Part shown: positions 1 through 7,697 of the stretch, piece by piece
Numbering within the stretch: the stretch's first letter is position 1
Layout of the letters: each line of letters opens with the position of its first letter
Assembly: GCA_031555955.1 (NCBI GenBank)
Contig: JAVBTY010000072.1
Coordinates: 1 to 14,629 of the forward strand
Length of the DNA: 14,629 nt
Origin: Azoarcus sp031555955
GTDB lineage: Bacteria; Pseudomonadota; Gammaproteobacteria; Burkholderiales; Rhodocyclaceae
Reading direction: 5' to 3'
Translations under genes and position numbers: made by a program
Notes under the pieces: model-generated
Told to the model about the DNA's origin: nothing
Database searches by the model: none
Seen by the model: only the letters and a program-made list of their open reading frames with translations

Positions 1-901
1 CATCCTGCGCCCTGGCTACGCCATCGAGTACGACTATTTCGATCCGCGCAATCTCAAGAGCAGCCTGGAAACGAAATCCATCGCCGGCCTGTTTTTCGCC
101 GGTCAGATCAACGGCACCACCGGCTATGAGGAAGCGGCGGCGCAGGGCCTGCTCGCCGGCGCCAACGCCGTGCTGCATGTGCGCGGAGAAGCGCCATGGT
201 GCCCGCGCCGCGACGAGGCTTATCTCGGTGTCATGGTGGATGACCTCATCACCCGCGGCGTGTCTGAGCCTTACCGCATGTTCACCTCGCGCGCCGAATA
301 CCGCCTGCAGTTGCGCGAGGACAACGCCGACCTGCGCCTGACCGCCAAAGGGCGTGAACTCGGGCTGGTGGACGACGCGCGCTGGGCTGCGTTCTGCGCC
401 AGGCACGAGGCGGTCGAACGCGAAACGGCGCGGCTGAAAGCAGCCTGGGCGCGCCCGGAAGGCATTCCGGCAGCGGAAGCCGAGCGCGTCGTCGGCAAGG
501 CGCTGGAACGCGAATACAGCTATTTCGACCTGCTGCGCCGGCCGCAGACCGGCTATGCGGCGTTGATGAGCCTGCCTGGCGCGCCGGAAGGCCCGGAAAC
601 CGATCCGCAGGTCGTCGAGCAGATCGAAATCGCCGCCAAATACCAAGGCTATATCGACCGTCAGCAGGGCGAAGTCGCCAAACAATTGCAGGCCGAATCC
701 ATCCGCTTGCCGGCCGGGATGGATTACGCCGAAGTGCGCGGCTTGTCGAAGGAAGTACAGCAAAAACTCAACCAGCACAGACCCGAAACAGTCGGCCAGG
801 CCAGCCGCGTGCAGGGCGTGACGCCGGCGGCGATTTCGCTGCTGCTGGTGTGGCTCAAGCGCCGCGAACTGGCGGCACGGCAACAGGATCGCTGCGCATG
901 A
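1..901 (+). CDS. mnmG: MnmG (GidA), tRNA uridine-34 carboxymethylaminomethyl-modification enzyme, C-terminal part
   Basis: The gene is cut by the left window edge; the reading frame is open from base 2 and gives the last 299 residues, about half of the usual ~630. MnmG is an FAD protein that works with MnmE to put the (carboxymethyl)aminomethyl group on wobble U34 of certain tRNAs. Visible family signatures are the stretch GLFFAGQINGTTGYEEAAAQ near the start, the EPYRMFTSRAEYRL and REDNADLRLT segments, and the C-terminal helical MnmE-binding domain ending in GQASRVQGVTPAAISLLLVW. The TGA stop overlaps the next ATG (ATGA, 898-901), so rsmG is likely translationally coupled. This neighbourhood is the conserved mnmG-rsmG-parAB cluster found near the origin in many proteobacteria. 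Identification is from recalled family sequence and is very secure. Confidence 0.97.
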   Translation, partial: ILRPGYAIEYDYFDPRNLKSSLETKSIAGLFFAGQINGTTGYEEAAAQGLLAGANAVLHVRGEAPWCPRRDEAYLGVMVDDLITRGVSEPYRMFTSRAEYRLQLREDNADLRLTAKGRELGLVDDARWAAFCARHEAVERETARLKAAWARPEGIPAAEAERVVGKALEREYSYFDLLRRPQTGYAALMSLPGAPEGPETDPQVVEQIEIAAKYQGYIDRQQGEVAKQLQAESIRLPAGMDYAEVRGLSKEVQQKLNQHRPETVGQASRVQGVTPAAISLLLVWLKRRELAARQQDRCA

Positions 902-1566
902 CGGCGGCGGACGTGCTCGCGCCATTCGCCGGCGTGCTTGCTGAGGGCGCCGATGCGCTCGGGCTGGCGCTGCCGGCAGCGGGACAGGCGCGCCTGCTGG
1001 CGTTCAGCGAGCTGCTGCTGAAGTGGAACCGCATCTACAACCTTACCGCGCTGCGGCGGCCGGAGGAGGTCGTCACCCACCACCTGCTGGACTCCCTTGC
1101 CGTGCTGCCGCATCTGTCTGATGTGGAGTGTCTGGCTGATATCGGTTCGGGCGGAGGCTTGCCGGGGATCGCGCTGGCGATCGCACGGCCGGAATGGGCG
1201 GTGAGTTCGATCGAGGCGGTCAATAAAAAAGCGAGCTTTCAGCAGCAGGCGAAGATCGAACTGCGGCTGGCGAATTTCTCCGTGCTCAATGCGCGCGTGG
1301 AAAACGTGGGGGTGGAGGATGTTTTTCCGGCTCCGGTCCCGGTTTGCGGCAGCGTCATTTCACGCGCCTTTTCCAGCCTGGCCGATTTCGTCCGCCTCGC
1401 CGGCCATCTGGCCGGGCCGTCGGGGCGGCTGTACGCCATGAAAGGCGCGTTTCCGGCCAGCGAGATTGACGCCCTGCCGACGGGCTGGGAAGTGCGCGAA
1501 ACTGTTGCGCTCGCGGTGCCCGGCCTTGGCGCGGAGCGCCACCTCGTCGTGCTGGCGCGGGCGTGA
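898..1566 (+). CDS. rsmG: RsmG (GidB), 16S rRNA (guanine-N7) methyltransferase
   Basis: This 222-residue protein belongs to the cytoplasmic SAM-dependent methyltransferase that modifies G527 (E. coli numbering) in 16S rRNA helix 18; loss of it is known to give low-level streptomycin resistance. The N-terminal helical part holds the family segment LLKWNRIYNLTALR (about 40-53) and HHLLDSLAVL (61-70). The SAM-binding glycine loop DIGSGGGLPG is at 81-90, followed by IEAVNKKASF (105-114). The start is the ATG at 898, which overlaps the mnmG stop and has an ACAGGA ribosome-binding site 8-13 bases upstream. A GTG at 850 in the same frame would lie inside mnmG and adds residues with no family match. 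Length fits the family (about 207-220). Confidence 0.96.
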   Translation: MTAADVLAPFAGVLAEGADALGLALPAAGQARLLAFSELLLKWNRIYNLTALRRPEEVVTHHLLDSLAVLPHLSDVECLADIGSGGGLPGIALAIARPEWAVSSIEAVNKKASFQQQAKIELRLANFSVLNARVENVGVEDVFPAPVPVCGSVISRAFSSLADFVRLAGHLAGPSGRLYAMKGAFPASEIDALPTGWEVRETVALAVPGLGAERHLVVLARA

Positions 1567-1693
1567 AGCGCGGTGGCCGCGTTGGCGGGAGGCATCGCCC
1601 GTTCGTCCGTCATGGACTAAACTGCGGCGGCCAGCGCGCACCGGCGGGCATTTTTCGAACCCGTTCCTGAACCAGCACGGAAACGCCACCGAT

Positions 1694-2464
1694 ATGGCCC
1701 GTATCTTCTGCATCGCCAACCAGAAAGGCGGGGTGGGCAAAACCACCACCTGCGTCAATCTCGCAGCCGCCCTGCATCTGGCCGGGCAGCGCACGCTGCT
1801 GGTCGATCTCGATCCGCAGGGCAACGCCACGATGGGCAGCGGGGTGAACAAGACCGGGCTGCAAAAATCGGTCTATCACCTGCTGGTGGGGCTGGCGGGC
1901 GTGGAGGATGTGCGCGTCGTCTCGCCCAGCGGCGGCTACGGCGTGCTGCCGGCCAACCGCGATCTGGCCGGGGCGGAGGTCGAACTGGTGAATCTGGCGC
2001 AGCGCGAAAAACGGCTCCGCCACGCGCTGGATGGTGTGGATGGCGATTACGATTTCATCCTCATCGACTGCCCGCCGTCGCTGTCGATGCTCACGCTCAA
2101 CGGCCTGTGCGCCGCCCATGGCGTCATCATTCCGATGCAGTGCGAATACTTCGCACTGGAAGGACTGTCCGATCTGGTCAATACCATCAAGAAAGTGCAC
2201 GCCAACCTCAACCGCAACCTGCAAATCATCGGCCTGCTGCGCGTCATGTTCGACCCGCGCGTAACCTTGCAGCAGCAGGTTTCCGCGCAGCTCGAAAGTC
2301 ATTTCGGCGACAAGGTGTTCCGCGCCATCGTGCCGCGCAACGTGCGTCTGGCCGAAGCGCCCAGCCACGGCATGCCCGGTGTTGCTTTCGACAGGGGCTC
2401 CAGGGGCGCGCAGGGTTATATGACATTCGCGCGGGAAATGATTGAACGCGTGAAAACGCTGTAA
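1694..2464 (+). CDS. parA: ParA/Soj chromosome-partitioning ATPase
   Basis: A 256-residue ParA-type ATPase that binds DNA non-specifically when ATP-bound and moves ParB-parS complexes to segregate the origin region. The deviant Walker A motif KGGVGKTT lies at residues 11-18, including the signature lysine K11. The switch segment LLVDLDPQGNAT follows at 35-46, and Walker B FILIDCPP at 121-128. The C-terminal segment RNVRLAEAPSHGMP and a SRGAQGY motif are typical of chromosomal ParA/Soj. The first in-frame ATG giving the canonical N-terminus (MARIFCIANQ) is at 1694. The gap from rsmG is 127 bases, so it may also have its own promoter, though none is clear. No N-terminal helix-turn-helix is present, which fits chromosomal (type Ib-like) rather than large plasmid ParA. 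Confidence 0.96.
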   Translation: MARIFCIANQKGGVGKTTTCVNLAAALHLAGQRTLLVDLDPQGNATMGSGVNKTGLQKSVYHLLVGLAGVEDVRVVSPSGGYGVLPANRDLAGAEVELVNLAQREKRLRHALDGVDGDYDFILIDCPPSLSMLTLNGLCAAHGVIIPMQCEYFALEGLSDLVNTIKKVHANLNRNLQIIGLLRVMFDPRVTLQQQVSAQLESHFGDKVFRAIVPRNVRLAEAPSHGMPGVAFDRGSRGAQGYMTFAREMIERVKTL

Positions 2465-2529
2465 AAACCGGATATGCACCTAAAGCCCATTCCGCAACCG
2501 TCCCCGGGGCGAACCGCCCGTTTATCGAC

Positions 2530-3450
2530 ATGACGCCACCCAAACTCAAAGGCCTGGGTCGCGGCCTGGATGCACTGCTGGCCGCCAACCTTGATGATGA
2601 AACCGGCAAGGGCGAACTGCAGACTCTGCCCACCGAAGCCCTGAGCCCGGGCAAATACCAGCCGCGCACGCGCATGGACCCCGGGTCGCTGGAGGAGCTG
2701 GCGGCATCGATCAAGGCCCAGGGCGTGATGCAGCCTATTCTCGTGCGCCCGGTGGGCGGCGGCGACTATGAAATCATCGCGGGCGAGCGCCGCTGGCGCG
2801 CATCGCAGATCGCCGGGCTGAGCGAAGTGCCCTGTCTGGTGCGCGAGATTCCCGACGAAGCCGCGCTGGCGATGTCGCTGATCGAGAACATCCAGCGCGA
2901 GGACCTGAACCCGCTTGAAGAAGCCGCCGGCCTGCAGCGCCTGATCGACGAATTCTCCATGACCCACCAGCAGGCCGCCGATGCCGTCGGCCGCTCGCGC
3001 CCGGCCGCCTCCAACCTGCTGCGCCTGCTCAACCTGGCCCGCCCGGTGCAGGAACTGCTGATGGCCGGCGACATCGACATGGGCCATGCGCGCGCGCTGC
3101 TGCCCCTGGAGGGCGCCGGGCAGATCCAGCTGGCCCACCAGGTGGCAGGAAAACAGCTCTCGGTGCGCGACACAGAACGCCTGGTGCAGCACATCCTGAC
3201 CCCCCCGCAGAAAAAAACCGCGCTGCCGCCAGACCGCGACCTGCTGCGGCTGGAGGAGGAAATCGCCGATACGCTTGGCGCTACCGTCAGGATCAAGGCA
3301 AACAAAAAAGGAGCGGGCGAAGTCACGATCCGCTTCGGCAGCCTCGACCAGCTGGACGGCCTGATCGGCCGCCTGCGCCAGGGGCCTGCGCCGGACAATG
3401 TTACTGGCATCGTCCGGATGCTGCGGCATGACACAGACAAAAGCAGATAG
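2530..3450 (+). CDS. parB: ParB/Spo0J chromosome-partitioning DNA-binding CTPase
   Basis: A 306-residue ParB. It binds parS sites and spreads as a CTP-dependent sliding clamp, and it stimulates ParA. The N-terminus has the basic ParA-contact motif KGLGRGLDALL (7-17). The CTP-binding domain shows QPRTRMD and the key GERRWRA motif (85-91), then ENIQREDLNPLEEA (119-132). The central helix-turn-helix spans about 145-168 (QQAADAVGRSRPAASNLLRL). The C-terminal dimerisation region (about 255-306) ends in FGSLDQLDGLIGRL and following residues. The start ATG at 2530 gives the expected N-terminus. It lies 65 bases after parA and is presumably in the same operon. No palindromic parS (TGTTTCACGTGAAACA type) is seen in the window. 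Confidence 0.96.
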   Translation: MTPPKLKGLGRGLDALLAANLDDETGKGELQTLPTEALSPGKYQPRTRMDPGSLEELAASIKAQGVMQPILVRPVGGGDYEIIAGERRWRASQIAGLSEVPCLVREIPDEAALAMSLIENIQREDLNPLEEAAGLQRLIDEFSMTHQQAADAVGRSRPAASNLLRLLNLARPVQELLMAGDIDMGHARALLPLEGAGQIQLAHQVAGKQLSVRDTERLVQHILTPPQKKTALPPDRDLLRLEEEIADTLGATVRIKANKKGAGEVTIRFGSLDQLDGLIGRLRQGPAPDNVTGIVRMLRHDTDKSR

Positions 3451-3456
3451 TGCAAT

Positions 3457-3478
3457 CCGGCCAGGGGTTTCTGGCGGG
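3457..3478 (+). terminator. Possible parB-distal stem-loop
   Basis: Seven bases after the parB stop, CCGGCCAG pairs with CTGGCGGG across a six-base loop (GGGTTT), with one internal mismatch. There is no T-run after it, so it is not a classical intrinsic terminator. It may still mark the 3' end of the mnmG-rsmG-parAB transcript or protect it. Confidence 0.3.
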
Positions 3479-3840
3479 CATTCATAATCGCGGCCAGACG
3501 GTGAAAACAGCGTTCGACCCCCAGTGACGTGGCAGAAACACCCAACCCCGTCGGGCGCCAGAACCCTGATGCGTCCTTCAGGCTGCAGGCGCTTCGCATG
3601 ATTTGGGAGCAGGGACATGAACAGGGTGGAAGCGCCGTTCGACGCTGGGCTGCTGCGCACCGGCAGGGCGCGCGCGATTCAGTTCAGCCGCCCGGCGTAT
3701 CCGGAAAAACCTGACCATGGCAGCCAGGGGCGCAACGGGAAATATGGACTGACGGCAGATGAGCCCCCAGGCCGTCCGCCTGAAGAGGCTGAAAACGCGT
3801 TCTCACCCTCAAAAAGGGCAGGTTTGTGGGCTACGCCTGC

Positions 3841-3896
3841 ACCAAAACCCGTACCAAAACCCGCGTAAATCCGCGCCAGAGCGCCCGCGTATTTAC
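3841..3896. repeat. Tandem 11-bp direct repeat followed by an 11-bp inverted repeat
   Basis: ACCAAAACCCG occurs twice (3841-3851 and 3853-3863), spaced by one base. Directly after it, GTAAATCCGCG (3865-3875) can pair with CGCGTATTTAC (3886-3896) with one mismatch and a ten-base loop. The cluster is about 100 bases from the 3' end of a tRNA gene. Such arrangements can be binding sites for a DNA-binding protein or remnants of an integration site, but no integrase or second att copy is seen. Confidence 0.5.
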
Positions 3897-3953
3897 AGAA
3901 ACCGAAGAGCGCGGCGAGGCTGCTCCGCGTCCCCCGCTTCCGGTGGCGCGGGC

Positions 3954-3992
3954 AAAAATAAAGGGCTGCGGCTTTCGCTCGCAACCCTTTAT
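3954..3992 (-). terminator. Intrinsic terminator of the tRNA-Lys gene
   Basis: On the minus strand, three bases after the tRNA CCA end, AAAGGGTTGCG pairs with CGCAGCCCTTT (one G-T wobble) around a short loop AGCGAAAGC. ATTTTT follows immediately. Stem, loop and U-tract are all as expected for a Rho-independent terminator. Confidence 0.85.
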
Positions 3993-3994
3993 TC

Positions 3995-4070
3995 TGGTGG
4001 GGGCACAAGGATTCGAACCTTGGACCTACTGATTAAGAGTCAGCTGCTCTACCAACTGAGCTATACCCCC
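3995..4070 (-). tRNA. tRNA-Lys (anticodon CTT)
   Basis: The minus strand gives a complete 76-nt cloverleaf. The acceptor stem is GGGGGTA/TGCCCCC with discriminator A and an encoded CCA. The D-arm is GCTC-AGTTGGTA-GAGC. The anticodon stem GCTGA/TCAGT encloses the loop CTCTTAA, which gives anticodon CTT (reads AAG, lysine). The variable loop is AGGTC, and the T-arm CAAGG-TTCGAAT-CCTTG is perfect. A terminator follows directly. It stands alone, with no tRNA cluster. Its promoter should lie at about 4080-4120; a TTGAGT box is visible there but the -10 is weak, so I do not call it. Confidence 0.97.
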
Positions 4071-4247
4071 TGCGTAATGTTTCCGCTTAGCCGTTATGCA
4101 ACCGGCAGTTCCACTCAACGAAGACCGCGAATACTAGCGTTTTATTCCGCATGGTGCAACTGCTTCCCGTAAAGAACAGATGAAATCCGGCGGGATAAGC
4201 GCCATCCTGCGGCACAATGGCAGCCCTTCCGCTCTGCCGCCGTTCCG

Positions 4248-5114
4248 ATGCACTACGTTCTGCTCAGCGCCCTTTGCAGTGTGCTCGTTTCCGTGCTGCT
4301 CAAGCTTGCGCGGCGGCAGGGCGTCGACATCGCCCAGGCCGTCGCCTGGAACTATCTGGCGGCTTCCGTGCTGTGCGCAGGGCTGCTGCGCCCGCCGCTC
4401 CAGAGCCTGGCCGCGCCACACGCGCCGTGGCTGCCGCTGCTTGCGCTCGCGGCGGTGCTGCCCGCGCTGTTTCTGGTGCTGGCCGCGAGCGTGCGCCGGG
4501 CGGGCATCGCGCGCACCGATATCGCGCAGCGGCTGTCGCTGCTGCTGTCGCTGCTCGCGGCGTTTTTCCTGTTCGGCGAGCAGGCGGGCGCGATGAAGCT
4601 TGCCGGGCTTGCGCTCGGCCTGCTCGCCATACCCGGAATCCTTGCGCGGCCTGGCGGAAACCCGGCGGAAGCGGACCGCCACACCTTGCTTGTCCTGCTC
4701 ACGGTCTGGGCCGGTTTCGCCGCGGTGGATGTCATGCTCAAGCAGATCGCCGCTGCCGGGACGCCTTTCGCCGCCTCGCTCCAGGCCAGTTTCGTCCTCG
4801 CCTTCACCGGAATGATTGCGTGGCAGGGCCTGCGCGCATGGCGCGGCGCGGCGCGGCTGACGTGGCGCAGCTTCGCCGCCGGGCTGCTGCTGGGCGCGCT
4901 CAATTTCGGCAACATCATCTTTTACGTTTCCGCCCATCGCGCGCTGCCGGAGCAGCCGGCGGTTGTTTTCGCCAGCATGAACATCGGCGTCGTCGTGCTT
5001 GGCACGCTGGTGGGCGCATTCGGTTTCGGCGAGCGTCTTTCCTGGCTCAACCGCATCGCGATCGTGTTGGCGATTGTCTCGATCGCCCTGATCGCGCTTG
5101 CGCCGCGCGGCTGA
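4248..5114 (+). CDS. DMT-superfamily (EamA-like) membrane transporter
   Basis: A 288-residue, very hydrophobic protein with about ten predicted membrane segments arranged as two five-helix halves, as in the drug/metabolite transporter superfamily. Features visible are the N-terminal helix MHYVLLSALCSVLVSVLLKL, the half-end segment LSLLLSLLAAFFLFGEQ (first half, about 96-112) and the matching VVLGTLVGAFGFGE (second half, about 247-260). In both halves a Phe-Gly-Glu motif precedes the last helix, a hallmark of EamA repeats. The substrate cannot be inferred; relatives export amino acids, metabolites or drugs. The ATG at 4248 has only a weak ribosome-binding site but begins exactly at the first helix. 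It is the first gene after the tRNA and 81 bases ahead of tam, so co-transcription is possible. Confidence 0.88.
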   Translation: MHYVLLSALCSVLVSVLLKLARRQGVDIAQAVAWNYLAASVLCAGLLRPPLQSLAAPHAPWLPLLALAAVLPALFLVLAASVRRAGIARTDIAQRLSLLLSLLAAFFLFGEQAGAMKLAGLALGLLAIPGILARPGGNPAEADRHTLLVLLTVWAGFAAVDVMLKQIAAAGTPFAASLQASFVLAFTGMIAWQGLRAWRGAARLTWRSFAAGLLLGALNFGNIIFYVSAHRALPEQPAVVFASMNIGVVVLGTLVGAFGFGERLSWLNRIAIVLAIVSIALIALAPRG

Positions 5115-5195
5115 TTCCGGGCGCTGCCACAAGAAGTACTTGCCGTCGCGCCGCCTTCACGGGCAAATTGACGCTTTTCCAGCAGGAATGCCGCC

Positions 5196-5957
5196 ATGCC
5201 CGCCTGGGACGACCGCCAGTACCTCAAGTTTTCCGATGAGCGCACCCGCGCGGCGCGCGACCTGCTGGCCCGCGTGCCGCTGGACGAGGCGCAAACAGTG
5301 GCCGACCTGGGCTGCGGGCCGGGCAATTCCACCGCGCTGCTGCATGCGCGCTGGCCTGCGGCGCGGATCACCGGCATCGACAGTTCGGCGGACATGCTGC
5401 GCCGCGCGCGCCACGATCTGCCCGCGTGCGAATGGGTCGAGGCCGATGTGAGCGCCTGGCGGCCCGCCGCGCCGGTGGATCTGCTGTTCGCCAACGCCGT
5501 GCTGCACTGGCTGCCGGATCACGCTGGGCTTTTCCCCGCGCTGCTCGGCCATGTGCGGCCCGGCGGCGTGCTGGCGGTGCAGATGCCGTGCAGTTTCAGC
5601 GAACCCAGCCACCGGGCGATGCGCGAGCTGCCCGGCCCGTGGCGGGAGCGTCTGCGCCACGTGCGCGCGGAACCCACGGTGGCGGATCCGGCGTTCTATT
5701 ACGATCTGCTCGCGCCGCACGCGCGCCGCATCGACCTGTGGCGCACCACTTATGAGCATGTGCTGGCCGGTGCGGACGCCATCGTCGAATGGGTCAAGGG
5801 CACGGGGCTGCGGCCGTGTCTCGACGCGCTCGACGAACACGAACGCCCCGCGTATCTCGCCGCTTACCGCGCCGCCATCGCCGCCGCCTACCCCGCGCGC
5901 GCCGACGGGAAATGCCTGTTTTCCTTTCCGCGCCTGTTCATCGTCGCCACGCGCTGA
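5196..5957 (+). CDS. tam: Trans-aconitate 2-methyltransferase (Tam)
   Basis: A 253-residue class I SAM-dependent methyltransferase matching E. coli Tam (252 aa) along its whole length. Tam methylates trans-aconitate, a spontaneous isomer of cis-aconitate that inhibits aconitase, and so acts as metabolite repair beside the TCA cycle. Diagnostic segments are ADLGCGPGNSTALLHARWP (36-54, SAM motif I), ITGIDSSADML (58-68), FANAVLHWLPDH (98-109), GVLAVQMP and WRTTYEH, WVKGTGLRPCL, and the C-terminal FPRLFIVATR. The start at 5196 is supported by an AGGA box 11 bases upstream and by alignment with the family N-terminus (WxxxxYLxFSxER). It lies 48 bases before the flavin reductase gene and is probably co-transcribed with it. 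Confidence 0.93.
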   Translation: MPAWDDRQYLKFSDERTRAARDLLARVPLDEAQTVADLGCGPGNSTALLHARWPAARITGIDSSADMLRRARHDLPACEWVEADVSAWRPAAPVDLLFANAVLHWLPDHAGLFPALLGHVRPGGVLAVQMPCSFSEPSHRAMRELPGPWRERLRHVRAEPTVADPAFYYDLLAPHARRIDLWRTTYEHVLAGADAIVEWVKGTGLRPCLDALDEHERPAYLAAYRAAIAAAYPARADGKCLFSFPRLFIVATR

Positions 5958-6005
5958 GTTTGCGCAGCCCGGCGATTCCGTTCCCCCAACCTGGAGCCCG
6001 CATTC

Positions 6006-7115
6006 ATGCCTACCCTGTTCGATCTCTGCACCGCCGGAGAGCTGCGCCTCGCCAACCGCGCCGTCATGGCGCCGCTGACGCGCAACCGCTCTCCCGACGG
6101 CGTTCCCGGCGCGCTCGTCGCAACCTACTACGCGCAGCGCGCCAGCGCCGGGCTGCTGATTACCGAAGGCTGCCCGATCAGCCAGCAAGGCCAGGGTTAC
6201 GCCAGCGTGCCGGGGCTGTATACGCCGGAGCAGATCGCGGGCTGGCGGCGCGTCACCGATGCGGTGCACGCGGCCGGGGGGCGGATCGTGGTGCAGCTGT
6301 GGCACGTCGGCCGCATTTCACACGTCGCGCTGCAGCCGGGCGGCGGCGCGCCAGTCGCGCCCTCGGCGCTGCGCGCCAACACCAAAACCTATCTGGAAAC
6401 GCCCGATGGCGGCGCATTCGTGCCGGTTTCGGAGCCGCGCGCGCTCGGCGCTGACGAACTGCCGGGCATCGTCGCCGATTACCGCCGCGCGGCGCGCGCC
6501 GCGATCGAAGCCGGTTTCGACGGCGTGGAAATCCATGCCGCCAACGGCTATCTGATCGACCAGTTTCTGCGCTCCGGCAGCAACCGGCGCACCGACGCCT
6601 GGGGGGGCTCCATCGCCAGCCGCGCGCGCTTTCTGGTGGAAACCGTGGGCGCGGTGTGCGCGGAAATTGGCGCGGGCCGCACCGGCGTGCGCATCTCGCC
6701 GGTCACGCCCGCCAACGACGCTTCCGATCCCGATCCGCAGCCGCTGTTCAACCATGTGGCCGAACAGCTGGCCGCATGGCCGCTCGCCTACGTCCACGTC
6801 ATCGAAGGCGCGACCGGCGGGCCGCGCGACTTCCAGCAGGGCGATACGCCGTTCGACTACGCCGCGCTGCGGGCCGCCTATGCCGGAGCGGGCGGCAAGT
6901 CCGCGTGGATGGTGAACAACGGTTACGACGGCGCGATGGCCGAAGCCGCCGTGGCCGAAGGCAGGGCTGATCTGGTCGCATTCGGCAAAGCCTTCATCGC
7001 CAACCCCGACCTGGTGCGCCGTCTGCGCGAAAAAGCGCCGCTGAACGCGCCGGACGTCAAAACCTTCTATGGCGGCGGCGAAAAGGGCTACACCGACTAT
7101 CCGGTGCTGGAATGA
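6006..7115 (+). CDS. nemA: Old Yellow Enzyme family alkene/N-ethylmaleimide reductase (NemA-like)
   Basis: A 369-residue FMN-dependent TIM-barrel reductase that uses NAD(P)H to reduce activated C=C bonds and nitro compounds or nitrate esters. The FMN-binding start MAPLTRNRS is at 21-29, with LWHVGRISH at 98-106. The substrate-binding motif HAANGYLIDQFL (177-188) supplies His177, Asn180 and Tyr182, as in OYE enzymes. It is followed by SNRRTDAWGGS (192-202). The C-terminus keeps AFGKAFIANPDLVRRL and FYGGGEKGYTDYPVLE, which match E. coli NemA closely. A TGGAG ribosome-binding site lies 11 bases before the ATG. The stop overlaps the next gene's start (ATGA, 7112-7115), so it is coupled to an exported glutaredoxin-like protein. 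The exact substrate cannot be told, and the symbol is by similarity. Confidence 0.9.
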   Translation: MPTLFDLCTAGELRLANRAVMAPLTRNRSPDGVPGALVATYYAQRASAGLLITEGCPISQQGQGYASVPGLYTPEQIAGWRRVTDAVHAAGGRIVVQLWHVGRISHVALQPGGGAPVAPSALRANTKTYLETPDGGAFVPVSEPRALGADELPGIVADYRRAARAAIEAGFDGVEIHAANGYLIDQFLRSGSNRRTDAWGGSIASRARFLVETVGAVCAEIGAGRTGVRISPVTPANDASDPDPQPLFNHVAEQLAAWPLAYVHVIEGATGGPRDFQQGDTPFDYAALRAAYAGAGGKSAWMVNNGYDGAMAEAAVAEGRADLVAFGKAFIANPDLVRRLREKAPLNAPDVKTFYGGGEKGYTDYPVLE

Positions 7116-7678
7116 GCGCGCTTTGGCGTGGTGGGTGTTACCGCAACACGGGCGGCCAGGGCCAGGGCGGCGCGTTTTCCGCCCTGAAGCGTTCAGCCCC
7201 GGTTTTGCTGCTGTCCTGCATGGCGGGGCTGGCCGCCGCTCCGGCGGCGGCGCAGACGCTGTACAAATCCATCGGTCCGGACGGCGCGGTCGTTTATAGC
7301 GACCGTCCGCCCCCCGGCGGGCGGGTCGAAAAAACGATGAAATTCGATAACCTGCCCGCCAGCGCCCTGCCCGCCGCGACCACGGCCCATCTCGAACAGC
7401 AGCTGAAAAACCTGCGCGCCTCATCGGCGGCTGCCGCGCCCGCGGGCGACGTGGTGCTGTATTCGGCGCAGTGGTGCGGCTACTGCAAAAAGGCCAAGGC
7501 CTGGCTGGCGGAAAACCGTGTCGCGTATCGGGAAGTCGACATCGATACGCCCGACGGCATGGCTTCCTTCGCCCAGGCGGGCGGCGGCAAGGGCGTGCCG
7601 CTGCTGCTTGCGGGCGGCGAACGCGTGCAGGGGTTTTCCACTGGCGCTTACGGCAGGCTGTTCGCCGCGAAAAAATAG
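7112..7678 (+). CDS. Exported DUF4124-glutaredoxin fusion protein
   Basis: A 188-residue protein. Residues about 25-48 read as a Sec signal peptide (basic LKRS, then APVLLLSCMAGLAAAPAAA, cut before QTLYKS). Residues 49-69 are the start of a DUF4124 domain (TLYKSIGPDGAVVYSDRPP), common at the N-terminus of periplasmic proteobacterial proteins. Residues about 113-188 form a glutaredoxin-like fold: VVLYSAQWCGYCKKAKAWL with the redox pair CGYC at 122-125, and the cis-proline loop GVPLLL (P163). It is likely a periplasmic thiol-disulfide protein; partner unknown. The ATG overlapping the nemA stop leaves an unusually long, basic and glycine-rich region before the hydrophobic core, so the true start may be a non-ATG codon further in. 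It converges on the M48 gene with only 19 bases between. Confidence 0.82.
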   Translation: MSALWRGGCYRNTGGQGQGGAFSALKRSAPVLLLSCMAGLAAAPAAAQTLYKSIGPDGAVVYSDRPPPGGRVEKTMKFDNLPASALPAATTAHLEQQLKNLRASSAAAAPAGDVVLYSAQWCGYCKKAKAWLAENRVAYREVDIDTPDGMASFAQAGGGKGVPLLLAGGERVQGFSTGAYGRLFAAKK

Positions 7679-7697
7679 GCGGCGCGGCGGGCCGCGT

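Larger units (their letters stand above)
3451..3953. other. Intergenic stretch with no supported gene
   Basis: About 500 bases between parB and the tRNA terminator. Short open frames exist on both strands (for example 3617-3868 on + and 3679-4008 on -). Their translations match no family I know and have no signal peptide or domain, and the minus-strand one runs over the tRNA terminator. Visible structure is limited to the hairpin next to parB and the direct/inverted repeat cluster at 3841-3896. In many betaproteobacteria parB is followed by the atp operon; here it is not, so this may be a rearrangement or insertion boundary (inference). Confidence 0.5.

Noticed and set aside
850..897. GTG start for rsmG at 850
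   Set aside because: It lies inside mnmG, and the added residues do not belong to the family. The ATG at 898 gives the usual ATGA overlap and length.
2416..3660. 414-codon open frame on - opposite parB
   Set aside because: Antisense shadow of parB, which is unmistakable on +.
3759..4172. Open frames reading through the tRNA-Lys (translation with GGGTRIRTLDLL)
   Set aside because: This is the well-known spurious peptide from antisense tRNA; the cloverleaf is perfect.
4217..5239. 340-codon open frame on + in another frame over the transporter gene
   Set aside because: Arg/Ala-rich translation typical of frame-shifted GC-rich DNA. The DMT transporter frame has consistent membrane helices.
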